Positions 1 to 25,872 of a stretch of 64,000 nucleotides of DNA are shown here, piece by piece; position 1 is the first letter of the stretch; each line of letters begins with the position of its first letter. The stretch is from Paralichthys olivaceus. Taxonomy: Eukaryota > Chordata > Actinopteri > Pleuronectiformes > Paralichthyidae. The translations under genes and the position numbers were made by a program. Under the pieces are notes generated by a model. That model made no database searches. It saw only the letters and a list, made by a program, of their open reading frames with translations, and had not been told where the DNA came from. The DNA is taken from assembly GCF_024713975.1 (NCBI RefSeq), contig NC_091099.1:4893501-4957500 (forward strand), given 5' to 3'.

Positions 1-1781
1 GGCTGGTTTAAAAAACGATAAGACTCCAGAAAGAACACAGAGCAGAAAGAAGACAGACAGAAATACTGAGGTATGTGGGGGGGGGGTGTGACCTCCTACA
101 GTAATATCACAGCATAATAACATAGGAACAAAGCAGTCACCTTTCTAATGTGTGGCCTACAAAATGTGACATGCTCATACACCCACTAAAAGCTGAACAA
201 GAAGTATTACAGCTAAGGAAAAAATTGCTTTTTGATTAAAGCTTCACAGATTTCTACACAGGTAAACCATACTTTATTCATCTGACTCCTTCCACTTCCT
301 TCACTAACAACGCTGTCCATCAGTGAATGACATGCACATTTAAATTGTGGGGGAAATGGACTCGCCATTAGCAGCGAGCACATGTGCGACATTAGTCTGA
401 GAACAAAAAACAACAGGGGGGTGGGTGGTGGGACATGACAGTGAAACAATGAGTAGCAGTCAGACATCTGGCAGAGAGCTAGATCCTGCCGCAGATCTTT
501 CACTCAGACCGTCTGTAACCTCCCCCCCACTCCAAGCATGAACCAGTGAGACGCTCATGGTTACCTTCCAGAGAGAGACCACGCATGACGTGACATACAG
601 ACCGGTAGCTGCATGGCCTACTTCTGGCGGCAGTGTCTGTGGTCTGTGTGGTGGGCTTAGGGCTGGGCAATAAAACACTATCAATAATTATCATTATATA
701 ATGTCATCAACAGCAATCACAAACAATACAATGCGCACTACAACAAGTGACAGATGCTTGATGTACCGCAGATTTGTTAAATGTTTGTCATTCTGTGCCC
801 ATGAAGAGGCATTTAAAACCACAACCTTCACTCAGGAGCAAAAATCTCTTAACTTCAAATAAATAACATCAAGACATTCATCGTGATAATTATCTTTATC
901 GACTGTTTGGGAATTATTTACATTTCTGGCCCATTTATCACCCAGCCCACTGTGGCATGTTCAGGATTAATTCTCCTATGACAAGGAATACTACGCTGAT
1001 ATCTCATTGACACTTGTCTCACACCTGCCAGTACTCAAGATACAGATCTCAGAGATGTCAGGACTAAAAATGAGAATTGGTTTCACATGTAGCTCAAACA
1101 GCAGACAGATCAGGGGCGGATCCAGGGCGGGCACTGGCCCCAGCTGATATCTGATTTACCCCTGAAGTGCCCCTCTCCTGTCAGTAGTCTAAAAAAAAAG
1201 TCACTTATTAACATTACTAACCTTAAATAGGACAATTTGTTGTTTCTTTTCTGACGTCCACAAAGATCTGCATGTACACTGACCACAGATACTTCGTTTT
1301 TTCTCCTTCTCTTCAATGTTAACCCTCATTGACACTGTTATATTTCCACTGAGTGTTTGTAGGGGCGGTGGATGAGGGACTTAAAGACAGACAGAGAAAA
1401 GTCCCATTGAAGCACGTCTCCAACCACTCTGACCAGAGGTTTTACGTGACATTTAAAACAGTGGAAAACCCACGATTGAGTGACGTGAATATCAGAACCC
1501 CCCCCCCATGAAGTCTTCTTCTGTCCGTTCGCCCAGTGATAAACAGCCTAAATCTCTATCCAACGTATAAAGCACATGGGAGCTCGAACCTGGTGTGTTG
1601 TTGCTCCGGCGGGTGGAGTCCTCAGCGCTCGGCGGGGACAGTTTCCTTCACGCGTGAAGTTGTAGAATGACAACAACAACCACGGACACCCACATGCTAG
1701 CGTCTAAAGCTAACATTCGAACAGAGAGCAAACACAGCGGTGCACACTCCGATTAGCAAACCCGTGGAGGAAGCCACTTAC
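1..1781 (-). other. Probable intron 1 of a minus-strand gene, with transposon remnants
   Basis: No coding exon could be supported here on either strand. The open frames are short, lack splice sites in register and show no recognisable family. If the donor at 1776-1781 is real, this is the first intron of a minus-strand gene that continues to the left of the window. It holds a hAT-like MITE at about 659-952, a fragment resembling another element's end at about 1111-1190 (it begins GGGGCGGATCCAGG) and G/C homopolymers. The gene is not identified. In human, PPP6R3, TESMIN and MRPL21 are near CPT1A, so one of those neighbours is possible, but nothing in the sequence decides. Confidence 0.4.
659..952. 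mobile_element. hAT-like MITE (non-autonomous DNA transposon)
   Basis: The ends are imperfect inverted repeats. The left end reads AGGGCTGGGCAATAAAA. The right end, read on the minus strand, is GGGCTGGGTGATAAAT. The interior is AT-rich and non-coding, with repeated ATAATTATC blocks. This 'GGGCTGGG' terminal type is common in non-autonomous hAT elements of fish genomes. A clean 8-bp target duplication could not be defined, so the exact limits and superfamily are less certain than for the copy at 7932-8204. Confidence 0.6.
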
Positions 1782-1990
1782 CGTTTGGAGAGACTTCCTC
1801 TCTGCTGCTGCTTCTTCTTCTTCACCTTCCTCTTCCTCTTGTCTCTCCTTCTTCTCTGAACAAACTAAATCCTCTCTTCTCATTCTCTCTCTCTCTCTTT
1901 CCCCCCCCCCTCTCACGCGGAGCCGTGTCACCCAGAGGCCGGGGCAGATGCTGCTGTCACCGCACCGTCGACTCACTCGCTCCGCTGGTC
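1782..1990 (-). other. Probable non-coding first exon of a minus-strand gene
   Basis: On the minus strand the sequence ends AAACG followed by a perfect GTAAGT donor (1776-1781, read as ACTTAC on the plus strand). Upstream lies purine/pyrimidine-biased GC-rich sequence typical of a 5' UTR. An open frame crosses it, but it is low complexity (Glu/Arg-rich from GAA/GAG repeats) and unlike a known protein, so I treat the exon as untranslated. The transcription start is unknown and the right limit is approximate. The gene body would lie to the left of the window. Confidence 0.45.
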
Positions 1991-2002
1991 AGACCGAGTC
2001 AG

Positions 2003-2036
<34 letters not shown>

Positions 2037-2215
2037 CTCACACCACCAACCACTGGCCTCCTCCTCCTCCTCCTCCCCCTCCTCCTCCTCCCCCTCCTCC
2101 CCCTCCTCCTCCTCCAGCTCCACATGCTGCGCGTGTGTGACAGGCCGGTGACAGCACGCAGCACGCACGAGCAGAGCAACGGCTGGAGGCTGACTTCCGG
2201 GTTGACGAGGTAAAG
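1870..2215. promoter_or_regulatory. CpG-rich promoter, possibly bidirectional
   Basis: This is the first strongly CpG-containing stretch in the window. It lies just upstream of the minus-strand donor at 1776-1781. It holds an ETS-type site (CTTCCGGG, about 2195-2202) and a plausible plus-strand donor, GAG followed by GTAAAG at 2210, which may mark a second, divergent first exon. Whether that plus-strand exon would feed cpt1a as an alternative 5' end or a separate non-coding transcript cannot be told from sequence. Confidence 0.45.
2004..2115. repeat. (CT)n followed by (CCT)n microsatellites
   Basis: A run of about 16 CT units (2004-2035) is followed by an interrupted (CCT)n tract (2057-2115). 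The tract lies inside the promoter and is read as a low-complexity Pro/Ser or Arg frame, which explains the overlapping open frames there. Polypurine/polypyrimidine strand asymmetry of this kind can form triplex DNA. Confidence 0.9.
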
Positions 2216-4800
2216 ACGGTGAGAGAAGTTTTATTTATATTAAATCCTCCATTTTAATTCAAAAGTGAAGCAGCTTCTCTCCCCCACGACTTTTTAATTT
2301 ATCTGTCACTCAAACTTTGTATTGACATAAATAGAAATGTGTTGTAAAACAACTTAACATCTGTGGAATTAAAGCGACATAAGTACATGAGTCCATTTTA
2401 ACTGTATATTCAGTTTGTAAAAAAAAAAGAAAAAAGATCAAAGTCAAATTTAACCCGAAATATAAAAACTATCTCGCTGCGCCCTCTGTTGGATCAACCC
2501 TGGACATACAGCTATAAAATGATAATAGTGATTAAATGAAGCAATAAAAACACAATCTCGAAATTAAACGCCATTTTAAAAAACCAAACAGAGGTGAAGC
2601 CCAAACAGTGAATGTCTCAGTCCATTTACTTAACCTTCATCACATGTCACATCCATGATACAGAGACTTATCATTTTAAATTATTAAAACTTACCTCAAA
2701 CTGTGTTTAGTTTATCTGATTGTTTATTTTTATTTATTTATTTGTATGGATAGAAGTACAACAAAATGTGCTTGTGCGAGAAATCCATACCTGATTTTAA
2801 TCTGAGTTGTTTGGTAATGATTATTTCTATCCGCATTGATAGAAGTGCTTTATAAATAAAGTTGATTATTATCCCAGTATTTATACATTTATTGAGGCCC
2901 AAAACATTCAGCCAATGTTCAGCTGCATCTCTCGCCCCATTCTGGCCACAATGGATGTGATGAACCCAAATGAAGCCATTATGAGGTGTACAATAATTAT
3001 GTAATGAAGTGTGTGTTATGCCATGAAACTAGATAATGTGATAAACAGCGCTGCCTGATTATGATGTGCTAATCATGTCAAGGTCACGCCTCCAAAAATA
3101 GAGATAGAGAAAAAGTGCCAGATCTACAGGAGCTCTTTTTTTACTTGCTGTTGTTTTTTTTAGGTGAATATAGGTCCAATTATCATAGGAAACAATGTCA
3201 TGATATATTAAGTAAAGTTTAATTAAAACAGTTTGGAAAAGCAGGTTCTTCTGCCAATTGATAGCTTGAAATTGATCCTCACGTATTTTCTATTGTGTCA
3301 TATGATGTGTTGCACTCCTGACTACTTGTATGTAGCAGTGAGGTCATTGTTACACCACAAGGTGTGGTCTGTTGACAAAACCTCACAATGCTGTTGTGTC
3401 TTTACAAAATAAGTGCAATGGAGTGGAATCCTTTAACCCGTACACCTCACAAGGACAGTGGATATCTTCCACTAACGTTTCCACCCAAAGTGCAACTGAA
3501 TCCAAGTCATGCAGTTGTTTTAGGGTGTGACATAAACAATATCTCTATATTGAATTTAATACAGAAACGAATCACAATTTCTCAGTGTAACATTGTCTGT
3601 GCGTATGCAGGCATCTATTCTCTGATTAAAAACACTTTCCCTTGTCAAATTACCTTTTTCATTCACAATATTTAAAATATTTAACAGGTCTGAGTAAGAA
3701 AACTACAGGTGCTCTCCGCTCCATACACTCATGCTGGTGATCAAATATCTTCAGTTTTTTAACCCGAAACTGTGGAATAGTTTGCCACAAAAAATAAGAT
3801 CTTCCACCTCCATTAATATCTAAAGACCCATCTCTTTTCTGAAGCCTCTTAATTGTCATCATGAATAAACATCTGACCACGCTTCATCTCTTATTTGTTC
3901 GTGTTTTTTGCAATCCTGCATGTGTTATGGTTTTATCCAGACATTCAGTGCTTTTATTAATTCATTTATCTTCTTTATATCTGTAATTCTGTTTGTTTGA
4001 TTGTGTTTATTCATCAAATAATCCCATAATTTAATCTTTTTAAAAAGCTCTTGAGGGAGTGTTTATTTCTCTGTTAATAAATTGCAGAAAGCCCTTGTTT
4101 GAACTTGTCACATTAACAATGACTACATTCCAATCTGTGTCCTTGTGTGACTAAGTCAGCAGGAGCCATAACAAAGCCTTAAAAGTGGGTCACGAAAGTG
4201 GAATGCAGCTTCTATTAATGTTGTTAACCACACTCGTGCTTTCCCTGCTATGATTAGTCTGAATCATCACCATTACTGCTGTGAGAAATGTCTGGAGATA
4301 GATAAATAGAGGATTTAAACTTGGGGGGAGGGGAATGCCTGTTGGTCATGTGGCTAATAAGTTCTTGCAGTGACAGTATTTTATGACAGTTGCCATCATG
4401 CTTACACACATCCACAATTATATCCTAGTACAATACAACACACTCGACCAGCAGGAATACATGATTTTCTTGCTCAGAGACAATGTTTTGACCCTTGTCT
4501 ATTGTTTTGGTTTGTTTTTCAGCAGCATTACACAAAAACCGCTGAACGCACTTCCACAAAACTTGGTTGAAGGAAGGGACATGAGTAAAGAAAGAACGTG
4601 TTTCTGGATAAAAGAGCAGATCCAGGTTTGATTTTTCAACACTGCATTTTTACATTTTCTCCAATTTCTCAGATAATGATTCAAGGATCTAACATATTTT
4701 TCATTGTATTTGTACAGAAGTCAATAATGTTGTCTACGGCTCCTCCACCCTGGTACACTGTGTACAGACAAATGCTCAATGCGTCTTGTCCTCCCCACCG
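2216..4800. other. Intergenic DNA, no gene seen
   Basis: This AT-rich stretch has no coding exon I can support. At about 2842-2873 the sequence AGTGCTTTATAAATAAAGTT is a short reverse-orientation piece of the 'AAACTTTATTTGTATAG' repeat also seen at 10809 and 12664. Poly-T and poly-A runs and chance open frames are otherwise all that is visible. Confidence 0.6.
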
Positions 4801-4960
4801 CATTTAACCCGGTGTCCTCCCACAACCTTTGCCGTAGCGCGGGTAACCCACGTGGGGGCGCTCTTTCCACCATGACCCGTTTTTGTTGTAGGAGAGAAAA
4901 GTGACGCAGAGAAAAGGGGGCAGGCAGTGTGGCGGTGTATACAAGTCTGTGCTCTCATTC
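4801..4960 (+). promoter_or_regulatory. Probable cpt1a promoter region
   Basis: This moderately GC-rich stretch directly precedes the first splice donor of the plus-strand gene. It contains a palindromic E-box, CACGTG, at 4849-4854, a site type bound by USF, MYC or ChREBP-class bHLH factors. No TATA box is obvious. The transcription start is inferred to lie between about 4900 and 5000. An upstream alternative promoter near 2.2 kb cannot be excluded. Confidence 0.45.
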
Positions 4961-5059
4961 ATGCACAGTGTACAGCAGTGTTCGCCGACACTCGGGCCGT
5001 GCCACGTCCTCGTCCAAACACGACGCTGTGCGCTCTCAGGCTGATAACACAAAGAGCCG
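4930..5059 (+). other. cpt1a: Non-coding exon 1 of cpt1a (5' UTR)
   Basis: The exon ends AAAGAGCCG with a strong GTGAGTAA donor at 5060. The next acceptor in the gene (TCTTTCTTTCAG, ending 9082) opens the exon that carries the start codon 24 nt further on, so this exon would be entirely untranslated, as is usual in vertebrate CPT1 genes. The left end is approximate. Intron 1 would be about 4.0 kb. Confidence 0.5.
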
Positions 5060-8000
5060 GTGAGTAAAACAAATCGTTATCCTCTTCCTCTGCGGGTCTC
5101 AGGGCGGCTCCAGGAATCCCCGAGTGTCTCTGCAGTTTTTTTGGAAGTAGTCGTGCAAATATGGCTGCAGGGACAGTAGGTGGGGGGGACGTTGGCAAGT
5201 TCAAGAAATCCTGGTGGAAAGCTGTGTCTGCGTAGTTTCCGTCAGTGTCAGTGGGCTGCGCTCGCTGTGCGTAAAAGCTGCTCCCGTGTTTACATGACGC
5301 GCAGGATGTTTCCTCATCTTGACGCTGTGAGCTGTTGCCAGGAAGCTTTAAATATGTGGAAATACATTGATTGTACAAAGGTGTTGGTTTAAACACACAT
5401 GCAAACATTGACCCTGGTTGTCATGTTGAAGGATCCAGGTATAGGTGTCATCCTCCACACGTCACGAATGTAGGTAAAAGTCCAAGTAAAGGTCATTCAT
5501 TGACAACACGCTGGCAGATCTATCACAATACAAAAGCAACTCCAGCTATAAGAAGTATTACACTGTGCTGTGTGTGTATCTGATATGTGAGAGTAGTTAA
5601 ATAAAAGAAGTGTATAAAGGTGTGTGTGTGTGTGAGTGAGTGCAGGTGTCACCTGTCAGTGAAGGTCAGTAAAAGCTGGTTGTCATGGTTTCCCTTCTGT
5701 TAGAGCCTAATTACAACATCAACGAAAACACCGTTGTTTACATGTAGTGTTATTTCTGATCAAATCAATAAAATAAAGCTTTATTGACACCGGGGGGGGG
5801 TTGCACACTTCCGACCTCATTTCACACCGACCACGTGGGCGGGACACTTCATGTAACAGCAGACACATTTAACCTACATGTGTGACGAGTGTGTGTTTCT
5901 CTATGTGGATGTTTCATGTTGGTTTTTATTGTGACGACCTGTGGATGGAAGTTTAATGATGTGGTGTTTTAAACTCTGAGTCATAGTGATACACAATAAT
6001 GTGTGTGAGAGAGAGAGAGAGGGGGAGAGAGGGAGTGAGGGGAGGTGGTTTGGTTAATTAAAGTAACACAGCATATTGCGTCTGGTTTGAGGAAGAAAAA
6101 ACACACACACACACACGCTTATTCTCCAGTGTCCAAAACAAACGCAGTGTTTTTGTATCGCTCCATTAGAGCCACAATGGGACGTACACGCAGCCATACG
6201 AGGATTACGTTTCTAGTTTTACCGGTATCCAAGCGGCGGAGCGCTGCGACCTTTCCCCTAGTTTCTGCAGCACAGGCCCGGATCATGTGATGCTGGGGGA
6301 AGGGACTGAAGCGCCGAGCTGTGGATGCTGCTGCTGCTGCTGCCTGACGACTGAAAGCGCAGAAAAGACGTGTCCTGCTTCCAGAGTGCTCTCATTGAAT
6401 CAAATGAAAAAAGTAGACTTTGCAAAAAAAAAAACACACATACAAATAATTGCCTCTCAGGGGATAAATGGGAGTTTTCCAGGAGAAACGTTGCTGCAGC
6501 AGTGAAAATGCAATATCATGACGTGCTTAACCCCAACTTAACCGTGAGGACGTCATTTTCTTTCACGAGCAACTCGATTAAATCAATGTAGGACTTCCTC
6601 ATGCGTTTTAGGTGATTGATTTATTCGTATGCTCACATTGTGGTTCCATATCCGACAGCATTTGAATGCAACACCAACGTGACAACCAATAGTTACATCA
6701 TCCAGCTGGTGGTTTGTAATAATCCATCAAGGATAAGCCTGGTAATATTATTAATATTATTATATTAATTTCACAAGCTCGTTCACATGTCATCTAAAGT
6801 GGCACATGTGGATTTAACTCTTTTTACTTGAGAACAATAAATGATTGAAAGACCTGTGCAGTTCTGACCTGACAAGAAATACTGATAATATTAATGGCCA
6901 TATTTATTGCCTAGTTCATTAAAGGCAGAGAATAGATGTGTAGTCTTAGTTCCTGGGTAAGATAAGGACCCACAGGACACACAAATAAAAGCCTCATACC
7001 CTTTGATCACCCTCTAGAGAGAGTATTTCTCTTAACTCTTTCATTACTAAAAGGTGAGGGTAGATTTTAGTATAAGGAATAGACACAGTTGTGCCGTCTC
7101 TGCTTCCTTAAAGTCAGTTCCCACGGGGCTTTCCTGTGTTTCGATACATGTGTTCCACTCTGACATCTGTGCCCCACACCATTATACTTTCATTTAATTT
7201 TAAATAGCACCTAAACATTGTTCAAACAAATGCAATTGCTCAAATGGAATGAGAACAACCCAGCACAAGCGACGATAGGGGGGGTCACAAAAGATCAATA
7301 ATTAAACCAGGACTACTTGAGCCGTCTCATGTTTTTAACCTTAGTCACGGTTGGACATCATGACGCAGTTAAATCTGTGTAGATGTTTTGCAAATGATGT
7401 AGTATTTAAACCAAATTGTATGAATTTTAAATCAGTGGATGAATAAAGGCACCTTTGCTTCTTACTCTTGTGAAATGTAGAAGAACACATGACCCGCGAA
7501 GCTTTCAGACTCTAATAGAATTTGCAGAAGCATTATTTGACAGATATTTACAGTTCCGCGAACTATTCTTGAAATTAATCAAACATGAGGTTTTATTATG
7601 AAACCTAATGAAATAATACCATATACTGGAATTTCTTACTTCTCTTCACCAGGAAACTGCAAAGTGTGGTGAAACCACAACCCATCAAGCACTTTCATAT
7701 AGAATAGAAGAATAGAAAGAAAGAATCAAATAAGATAACTAATCAACAATAGGAGAATTTGTTTTTATAACATTCTTTTTCACTTTTTCCTATGTATCGG
7801 AGTGAATTCTGTTAGAAGAATCATGATTGTATTTTTGCCACTGAAGGAACATATTTGCAGACTGAAACATTTCCATGGAATCATCAATAAGACTCATGAG
7901 CTAGAAAGACTGACTTTCCTACAGTGACTGACAGGGCCGGGTCTAGACAGGCATGTATAAGGGGGCAGCCACAAATCTTGAGGGGGCATTGTGCGAAACA

Positions 8001-9082
8001 TGACATGAGAAACAACTTGATATATTTTATATTTGAGGGGGCAAGCAAGACATTAAGACATTAAGAAGTGGAGCGGAGGAGAGAAGCATGAGATAATAAA
8101 AAATATATGAAATTTAATATATTTTGGGGGATTTAGTTTGAGGGGGCACAACATTTATTTGAGGGGGCCAGGCCCCCTCTTGCCCCTGCCTAGACCCGGC
8201 CCTGGTGACTGAGATCACAAGCTGGACAAAATGGCTGATTGTTGGAAAAACGAATGATATTAGTTGCTTTTCTCATCTCATTATGATGAAACGATCAATG
8301 TGACCACACCTGTCGAACCAGTTCAGAGATGTTGAGATGATCTTCTTTGGCTCAATGCCCATTGAACAATGTTCACAATGTTCTCCCAGACGTTTGAGAG
8401 CTAAACACTAATATGTTGGTAGTTAATCACTATCACTTATGAATGTAGCAAGATACCATCAGTGTGATGTTTTTAATTATTTTTTGTGCTTCTCTTTGGT
8501 ATCTGGTGTTACTGTTTTAGAAATACCCTTAAGCTTTGGTGCTGCCTCACATGATGGACTCACGCAGTTCACTGAGACATGGTCAAATGACTTAGCTGCA
8601 GTTAAAAGACTTCAGTCTCAAGGTCTCAGAAAGAAAAGAAAAAGTTTAAATTACAACACAAGAGCAATAGAGTCTTTTTAAAAAACAGTTTGTGAATAAG
8701 TATGTACTCATCCATTAAACTCTGCAATGACAAGAATCCTTTCCCACCCAGGGGCCATTACACTAGGATGAGTTTGAACCAATTAAAACCTGAAAATAAG
8801 GCAACCTAACGAGGTCTATTCATTACATGGAACTGCGAACAGGAACTTTCATTCAGTAGAAAATTATTTTGAGATTTTATTTGAATGTGTTGGTTGTACA
8901 TTTGTTGTGATCTGATCGTTGTTGAGGTTAGTGTCGATGTTACTATCGTCTGCATGAACACAAAGTGAGAAAAGATAATCTCAACAAAACTTTAAATATT
9001 GGTCGATCAGTGTTTTTGAAAAGAACGCCCTTTAATCTTCCACTTCACTAACTTTATTATCTTGTACTTGTCTTTCTTTCAG
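5060..9082 (+). other. Intron 1 of cpt1a, with simple repeats and a MITE
   Basis: This 4-kb stretch has no supported coding exon. It contains GT-rich DNA near 5623, a (GA)n tract (about 6007-6036), an (AC)n tract (6100-6116), a CTG-type triplet run near 6328-6344 and a well-defined hAT-like MITE (7932-8204). The intron start depends on the non-coding exon 1 call. Confidence 0.5.
7932..8204. mobile_element. hAT-like MITE with intact 8-bp target duplication
   Basis: The element begins CAGGGCCGGGTCTAGACAGG and ends CCTAGACCCGGCCCTG, which are matching inverted repeats. It is flanked on both sides by GTGACTGA (7924-7931 and 8205-8212). An exact 8-bp target duplication is the hallmark of hAT transposition. 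The interior (about 240 bp) is non-coding and carries repeated TTGAGGGGGC motifs. The perfect duplication suggests a fairly young insertion into intron 1 of cpt1a. Confidence 0.9.
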
Positions 9083-9085
9083 TGA

Positions 9086-22142
<13,057 letters not shown>

Positions 22143-23812
22143 TCCTCACTCCACATAGGAACGTTGTTCTTAGCAAAACATATTCTTCTGCATACTTGTA
22201 CAGAATCAAATGTTGGATTTGGGATTATTTTAAAGCTATAAGTGATGTTACACAAGCGAGGATGATTGAAAACATTACTGTCAATATTTGTGATGCTTTT
22301 ATGTGTAATGTATATACAGGCGGGGTGAGACTCACTGGGGTAAAGTACGGGTTGTGCACAGTTGTAATTTACAGAACTGTTAACACTCATACCTAACATA
22401 GATTAATATGACTTGTGTAAAAAGGGCTGAAAGGGAGAAGAATATTAGTCAATCTAAACTGAGATTACGTAAGAGACAGTTGCATCATCCCATATTTAAA
22501 TTCCAGATTAACCTGAGAGATGCAATATTTTTATCTTTTTTTCGTCCCCATTTCAAAAAAAATCCTATCAGTTCTTAATTTGAGTTTTTAAATTTCTTCT
22601 TGCTCCTCGATCGAAGCACCCGAGTCGTACGTAATTGGCCAAACAGCAAACCTGATGTAAAGTTTAACAGATTTGCATGTTGTGTTGTGTCCACCAGTTT
22701 TACACGGCTTTGTTTAGACACTGAGGCCCGGAGCAGTTGTGTCCCATCAACTGAAGGGAAACTACAGATGTATATTTACAAGAATTATAAATATTCCGCA
22801 TTGATCTGATACAGACGACAGAGAGCTGCTCACGGTGTCCGACCAACGGCTCTGCATTGCCTCCCCGGCTCCGGTGCACAGGTTGTTCCTTTTAACTGCT
22901 ATATGGTTTAATGACGTAGCGACAAAGGCAGATTGTGTTTGTGCGTGTGGGGTTTTTTGTTGTTGTTGTTTTCATACTCAGGTTTTACTTACTCGGCCTA
23001 GTATTGTACGGTGCTGGCTGCGGCGTTGGAAGATTGGTGCTTACGCTGGCGTGTAGGAGAAGTTGAGATGCAGTAGGAAACCGTCTGACCTTGGCGACGC
23101 AGTGGGTAGAATAACTTTTTCTTGCTGTTAAAGTGTGTGTGCGAGTGTGTGACCGGGGTGAATGTGATGTCGCCCTTCAAATCAAAAAGTGGAAAAACTA
23201 CTTGAAACACTGTCGTGCACTTAGAGACGGGCTGTTTAGCTCAAACTAACAAATTCTCATCCACCTACCTAGAAGCCTTTTGTCAGATCAATATAGAATA
23301 AATACAATTTTATCAGCAAAGTTAACGGAGCTGTCTTTGCAGTACGGTGGTGTCACAGGTGAAGTTCAGAACTGCTTAGTGGGTTGATGCATCTCTTCAT
23401 AGGAAATCACTGTCTCTCTTGCTCCTTATGAAGAGGAGAGGCTGTCATGTAGGAATACATTTTGTTTTGTTCTGTGTATGTTGTCAGGTTCATCACATTA
23501 TTTATTTTCCACGTTTTAACTTCTCTGTTCACACGACAAACTGTTTGGAGATGTGTATTCACCAGCTGAATGTGGAGCTTTGCTGATGGTTTTTGGGGGT
23601 TTTTTGACATCACACTTGAGTTATCGCTGACTTGTTGTAGTTGTATGACTTTTTATCTCGGTAAGTGTCATGTTTTTCGCTGCATGGTTTTTGAAGATGA
23701 AGCTGTATATGTTTGCCTTTTATTTTAAAGATGAAAAAAAAAAAAAAAAAAAAAGGACGTGCAGCTGATACACCAAAACAAGTTTCAACAATAAAGTGAA
23801 TGTCAGACAGCT
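22143..23812 (+). other. cpt1a: 3' UTR of cpt1a
   Basis: No further coding signal is seen after the stop. An AATAAA at 23790-23795 is the best polyadenylation signal and gives a 3' UTR of about 1.67 kb. It contains GT-rich stretches and a run of 21 A (23734-23754). An earlier AATAAA-containing stretch near 23296 could give a shorter form. Confidence 0.6.
23790..23795 (+). terminator. Polyadenylation signal of cpt1a
   Basis: A canonical AATAAA follows the A21 tract by 35 nt. Cleavage would be expected about 10-30 nt downstream. It is chosen because no gene-like sequence follows on the plus strand until 56 kb. Confidence 0.55.
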
Positions 23813-24642
23813 GCGTCATCTCTCACTTACGATCTGATCTGTTTAAACTTCTTAACTTTCCCAAATGACAGATGAGCAGAGGGAAAACTAAAATGCTGAT
23901 AATGAAAAACTAAAAAGGGTTTTAAAAGCTTATGACCATTTCAAAAAAATATATAAAATAATTACAAGTTAAAAATGTTTTGATATAAACATAATTCATT
24001 TTGAATAGATAATAAAATATATCATAAAGAATAGAGGCGATAAAGTAAGTGAGTGAATTAAAATAATACGATTTGAGTCAGTCAGATGAACCAAAAGGTT
24101 TCTTAATGTTAAAATTTCAATCTGTGTTGAGCTTGGTGATAAAATGACCTGAGTAAGTTATTTAGTAGCTCAGTGAATTTAGTTTTAGAGGATTAACTAC
24201 AGAAAACTGCATCGTCAATTGTGAAGCACAAAGATGCTGCACCACGAAGAAGCTTTGATTTTAAATAGTGGAGCTCGACCCTCATCCACGTGATGAGGCC
24301 GATTCGGTGTCACAGGTTGGTTTATCAGCTTTTCTTAGCTCTGACGACATGTAAACCTCCTGAAACCGGTTCTAATGTGACAATGAGATATTTCCTGACT
24401 TGGCTCGGTGGTCAGAGGGAAGCTGAAGCCTGCCATTTTGCCAGGTGGTCGGGCTCAAGCGGATGCCACCGAGGGGCCACCTCCATTTCTCAGAGGGGAT
24501 TAAGTCCCTCCTCTGGGGCCGCTCGCGGCGTATTCAGCTATTAACTTAAATTAAAGTCATCGCGAGGTGACAGATTTCCAAGGAAGCCGTGGGCAGGAAG
24601 TGATTACATGTGATAGTTTGCCTCTTGCTCCTGTTCACTCTC

Positions 24643-24643
24643 C

Positions 24644-24674
<31 letters not shown>
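24643..24674. repeat. (TC)n(AC)n microsatellite
   Basis: A compound dinucleotide repeat of about 5 TC and 11 AC units with no gene context. Confidence 0.9.
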
Positions 24675-25699
24675 CTCCACAGAGTGGTACACCCGCCCCG
24701 ATGTCACCCTGCCCTGGGCTTCCGATAGCAGGCTAACATTTCCAGACTGCATTCCTGAGGTCTGCTTACTCCTCGTGCTCTGGGAACCTGCACTTTGAGC
24801 CGCTCGGTCCGGCCCTTTCGTACATGTTTGATTTTTACTTCTTTATCAAAACCGTGACGTGTCTTCTGTCTCTGTGTGCGTGAAGAAATCTTTGATGATG
24901 TAAAGCTAAAAGCCTCCATTCAAACCACAAGACAGGCATAGTAGGACAAATCCATACAGCATAATCGACAGTCTTCAACTGACTGGCTCCTGGACAACAA
25001 GCCTTTAAATTGTACACCTAATTGGCAAGCTGGAAAACCCATTCACTCAGGAGCAGACGCTGAAACCTAAAACTTTGACTTGCACTTTCTAAAAGTAGAC
25101 TTTGGTAGAGAATCTGCGGCCTCCGCTTGTCACCGGTTTAATTCACCGTGCCACTTGCTCCAAAACACCCTGAAAGAAGACGAGGGGCGCCAGTGTTTCC
25201 GCTTTTCTAAGCTCTTCATTCACGTTCACCAGTGGCTGTTCACAGCGGAGACACACACTGCTCTCATTGCAGCTACTGTAGTTTGATGGGTCGTGTCGTT
25301 CTTGATTCGGGTCTTGGCAGGACACTTTGTTTTTCCCCCTCTCCGCTCGACGACTTACGTAATAAGGCCCAGTTCTGCCCCAGAGTAATTGGGTTTACGT
25401 TGATTCAGTGGACGACTGTCCTGCGGCTGAATGTTTCGACATTTTCCTGGAAGTTATTGTTGATACGCAGGTATTTCACATTAAAGTTCACCTCTCAGGG
25501 GAAGATGCTCTTTGCAAAATAAAAGTATTGGGGGGAATTTATTTTGTTAAATTTCTATCCCTTTATATTTTTGGACAGATCCAAGATTTTGAACATTTTT
25601 GTTTCCAGAAAGAAATTCACGGATCTTGATGAAACAAATCAGGCATCTTAAGGTGACTGCTTTGTTTCTCTGTGTGTAATTTGGTTTGGCTTGATGGGA

Positions 25700-25872
25700 T
25701 TTAAGGAGACTGTTGGTCCCTTTTAAACATTTTCAATGACTTCTCAGAGAATAGGTCATGGATCATGTTAAGTAGATATTTACGAGCTGCTGATCCACAT
25801 AAAAATCTGGATCTAGCAAAATAAAACGTGGTGTCATGAGGGGACTGTAGGGCCTTGGTGGAGGCTCTCCCA
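25700..25872. repeat. Degraded copy of the CCTCCGCC-ended repeat
   Basis: It shares AAAAATCTGGATCTAG and GGGCCTTGGTGGAGGCTCTCC-type sequence with the better copy at 27757-28008 and the fragment near 32584. The left limit is not clear. Confidence 0.4.

Noticed and set aside
1925..2179. Ser/Leu/Pro- and Arg-rich open frames
   Set aside because: These are produced by the (CT)n and (CCT)n microsatellites in the promoter and have no coding meaning.
5180..5583. Open frames just after the cpt1a first donor
   Set aside because: They lie in the presumed intron, are short, and do not match the CPT1 N terminus, which is fully supplied by the exon at 9107.
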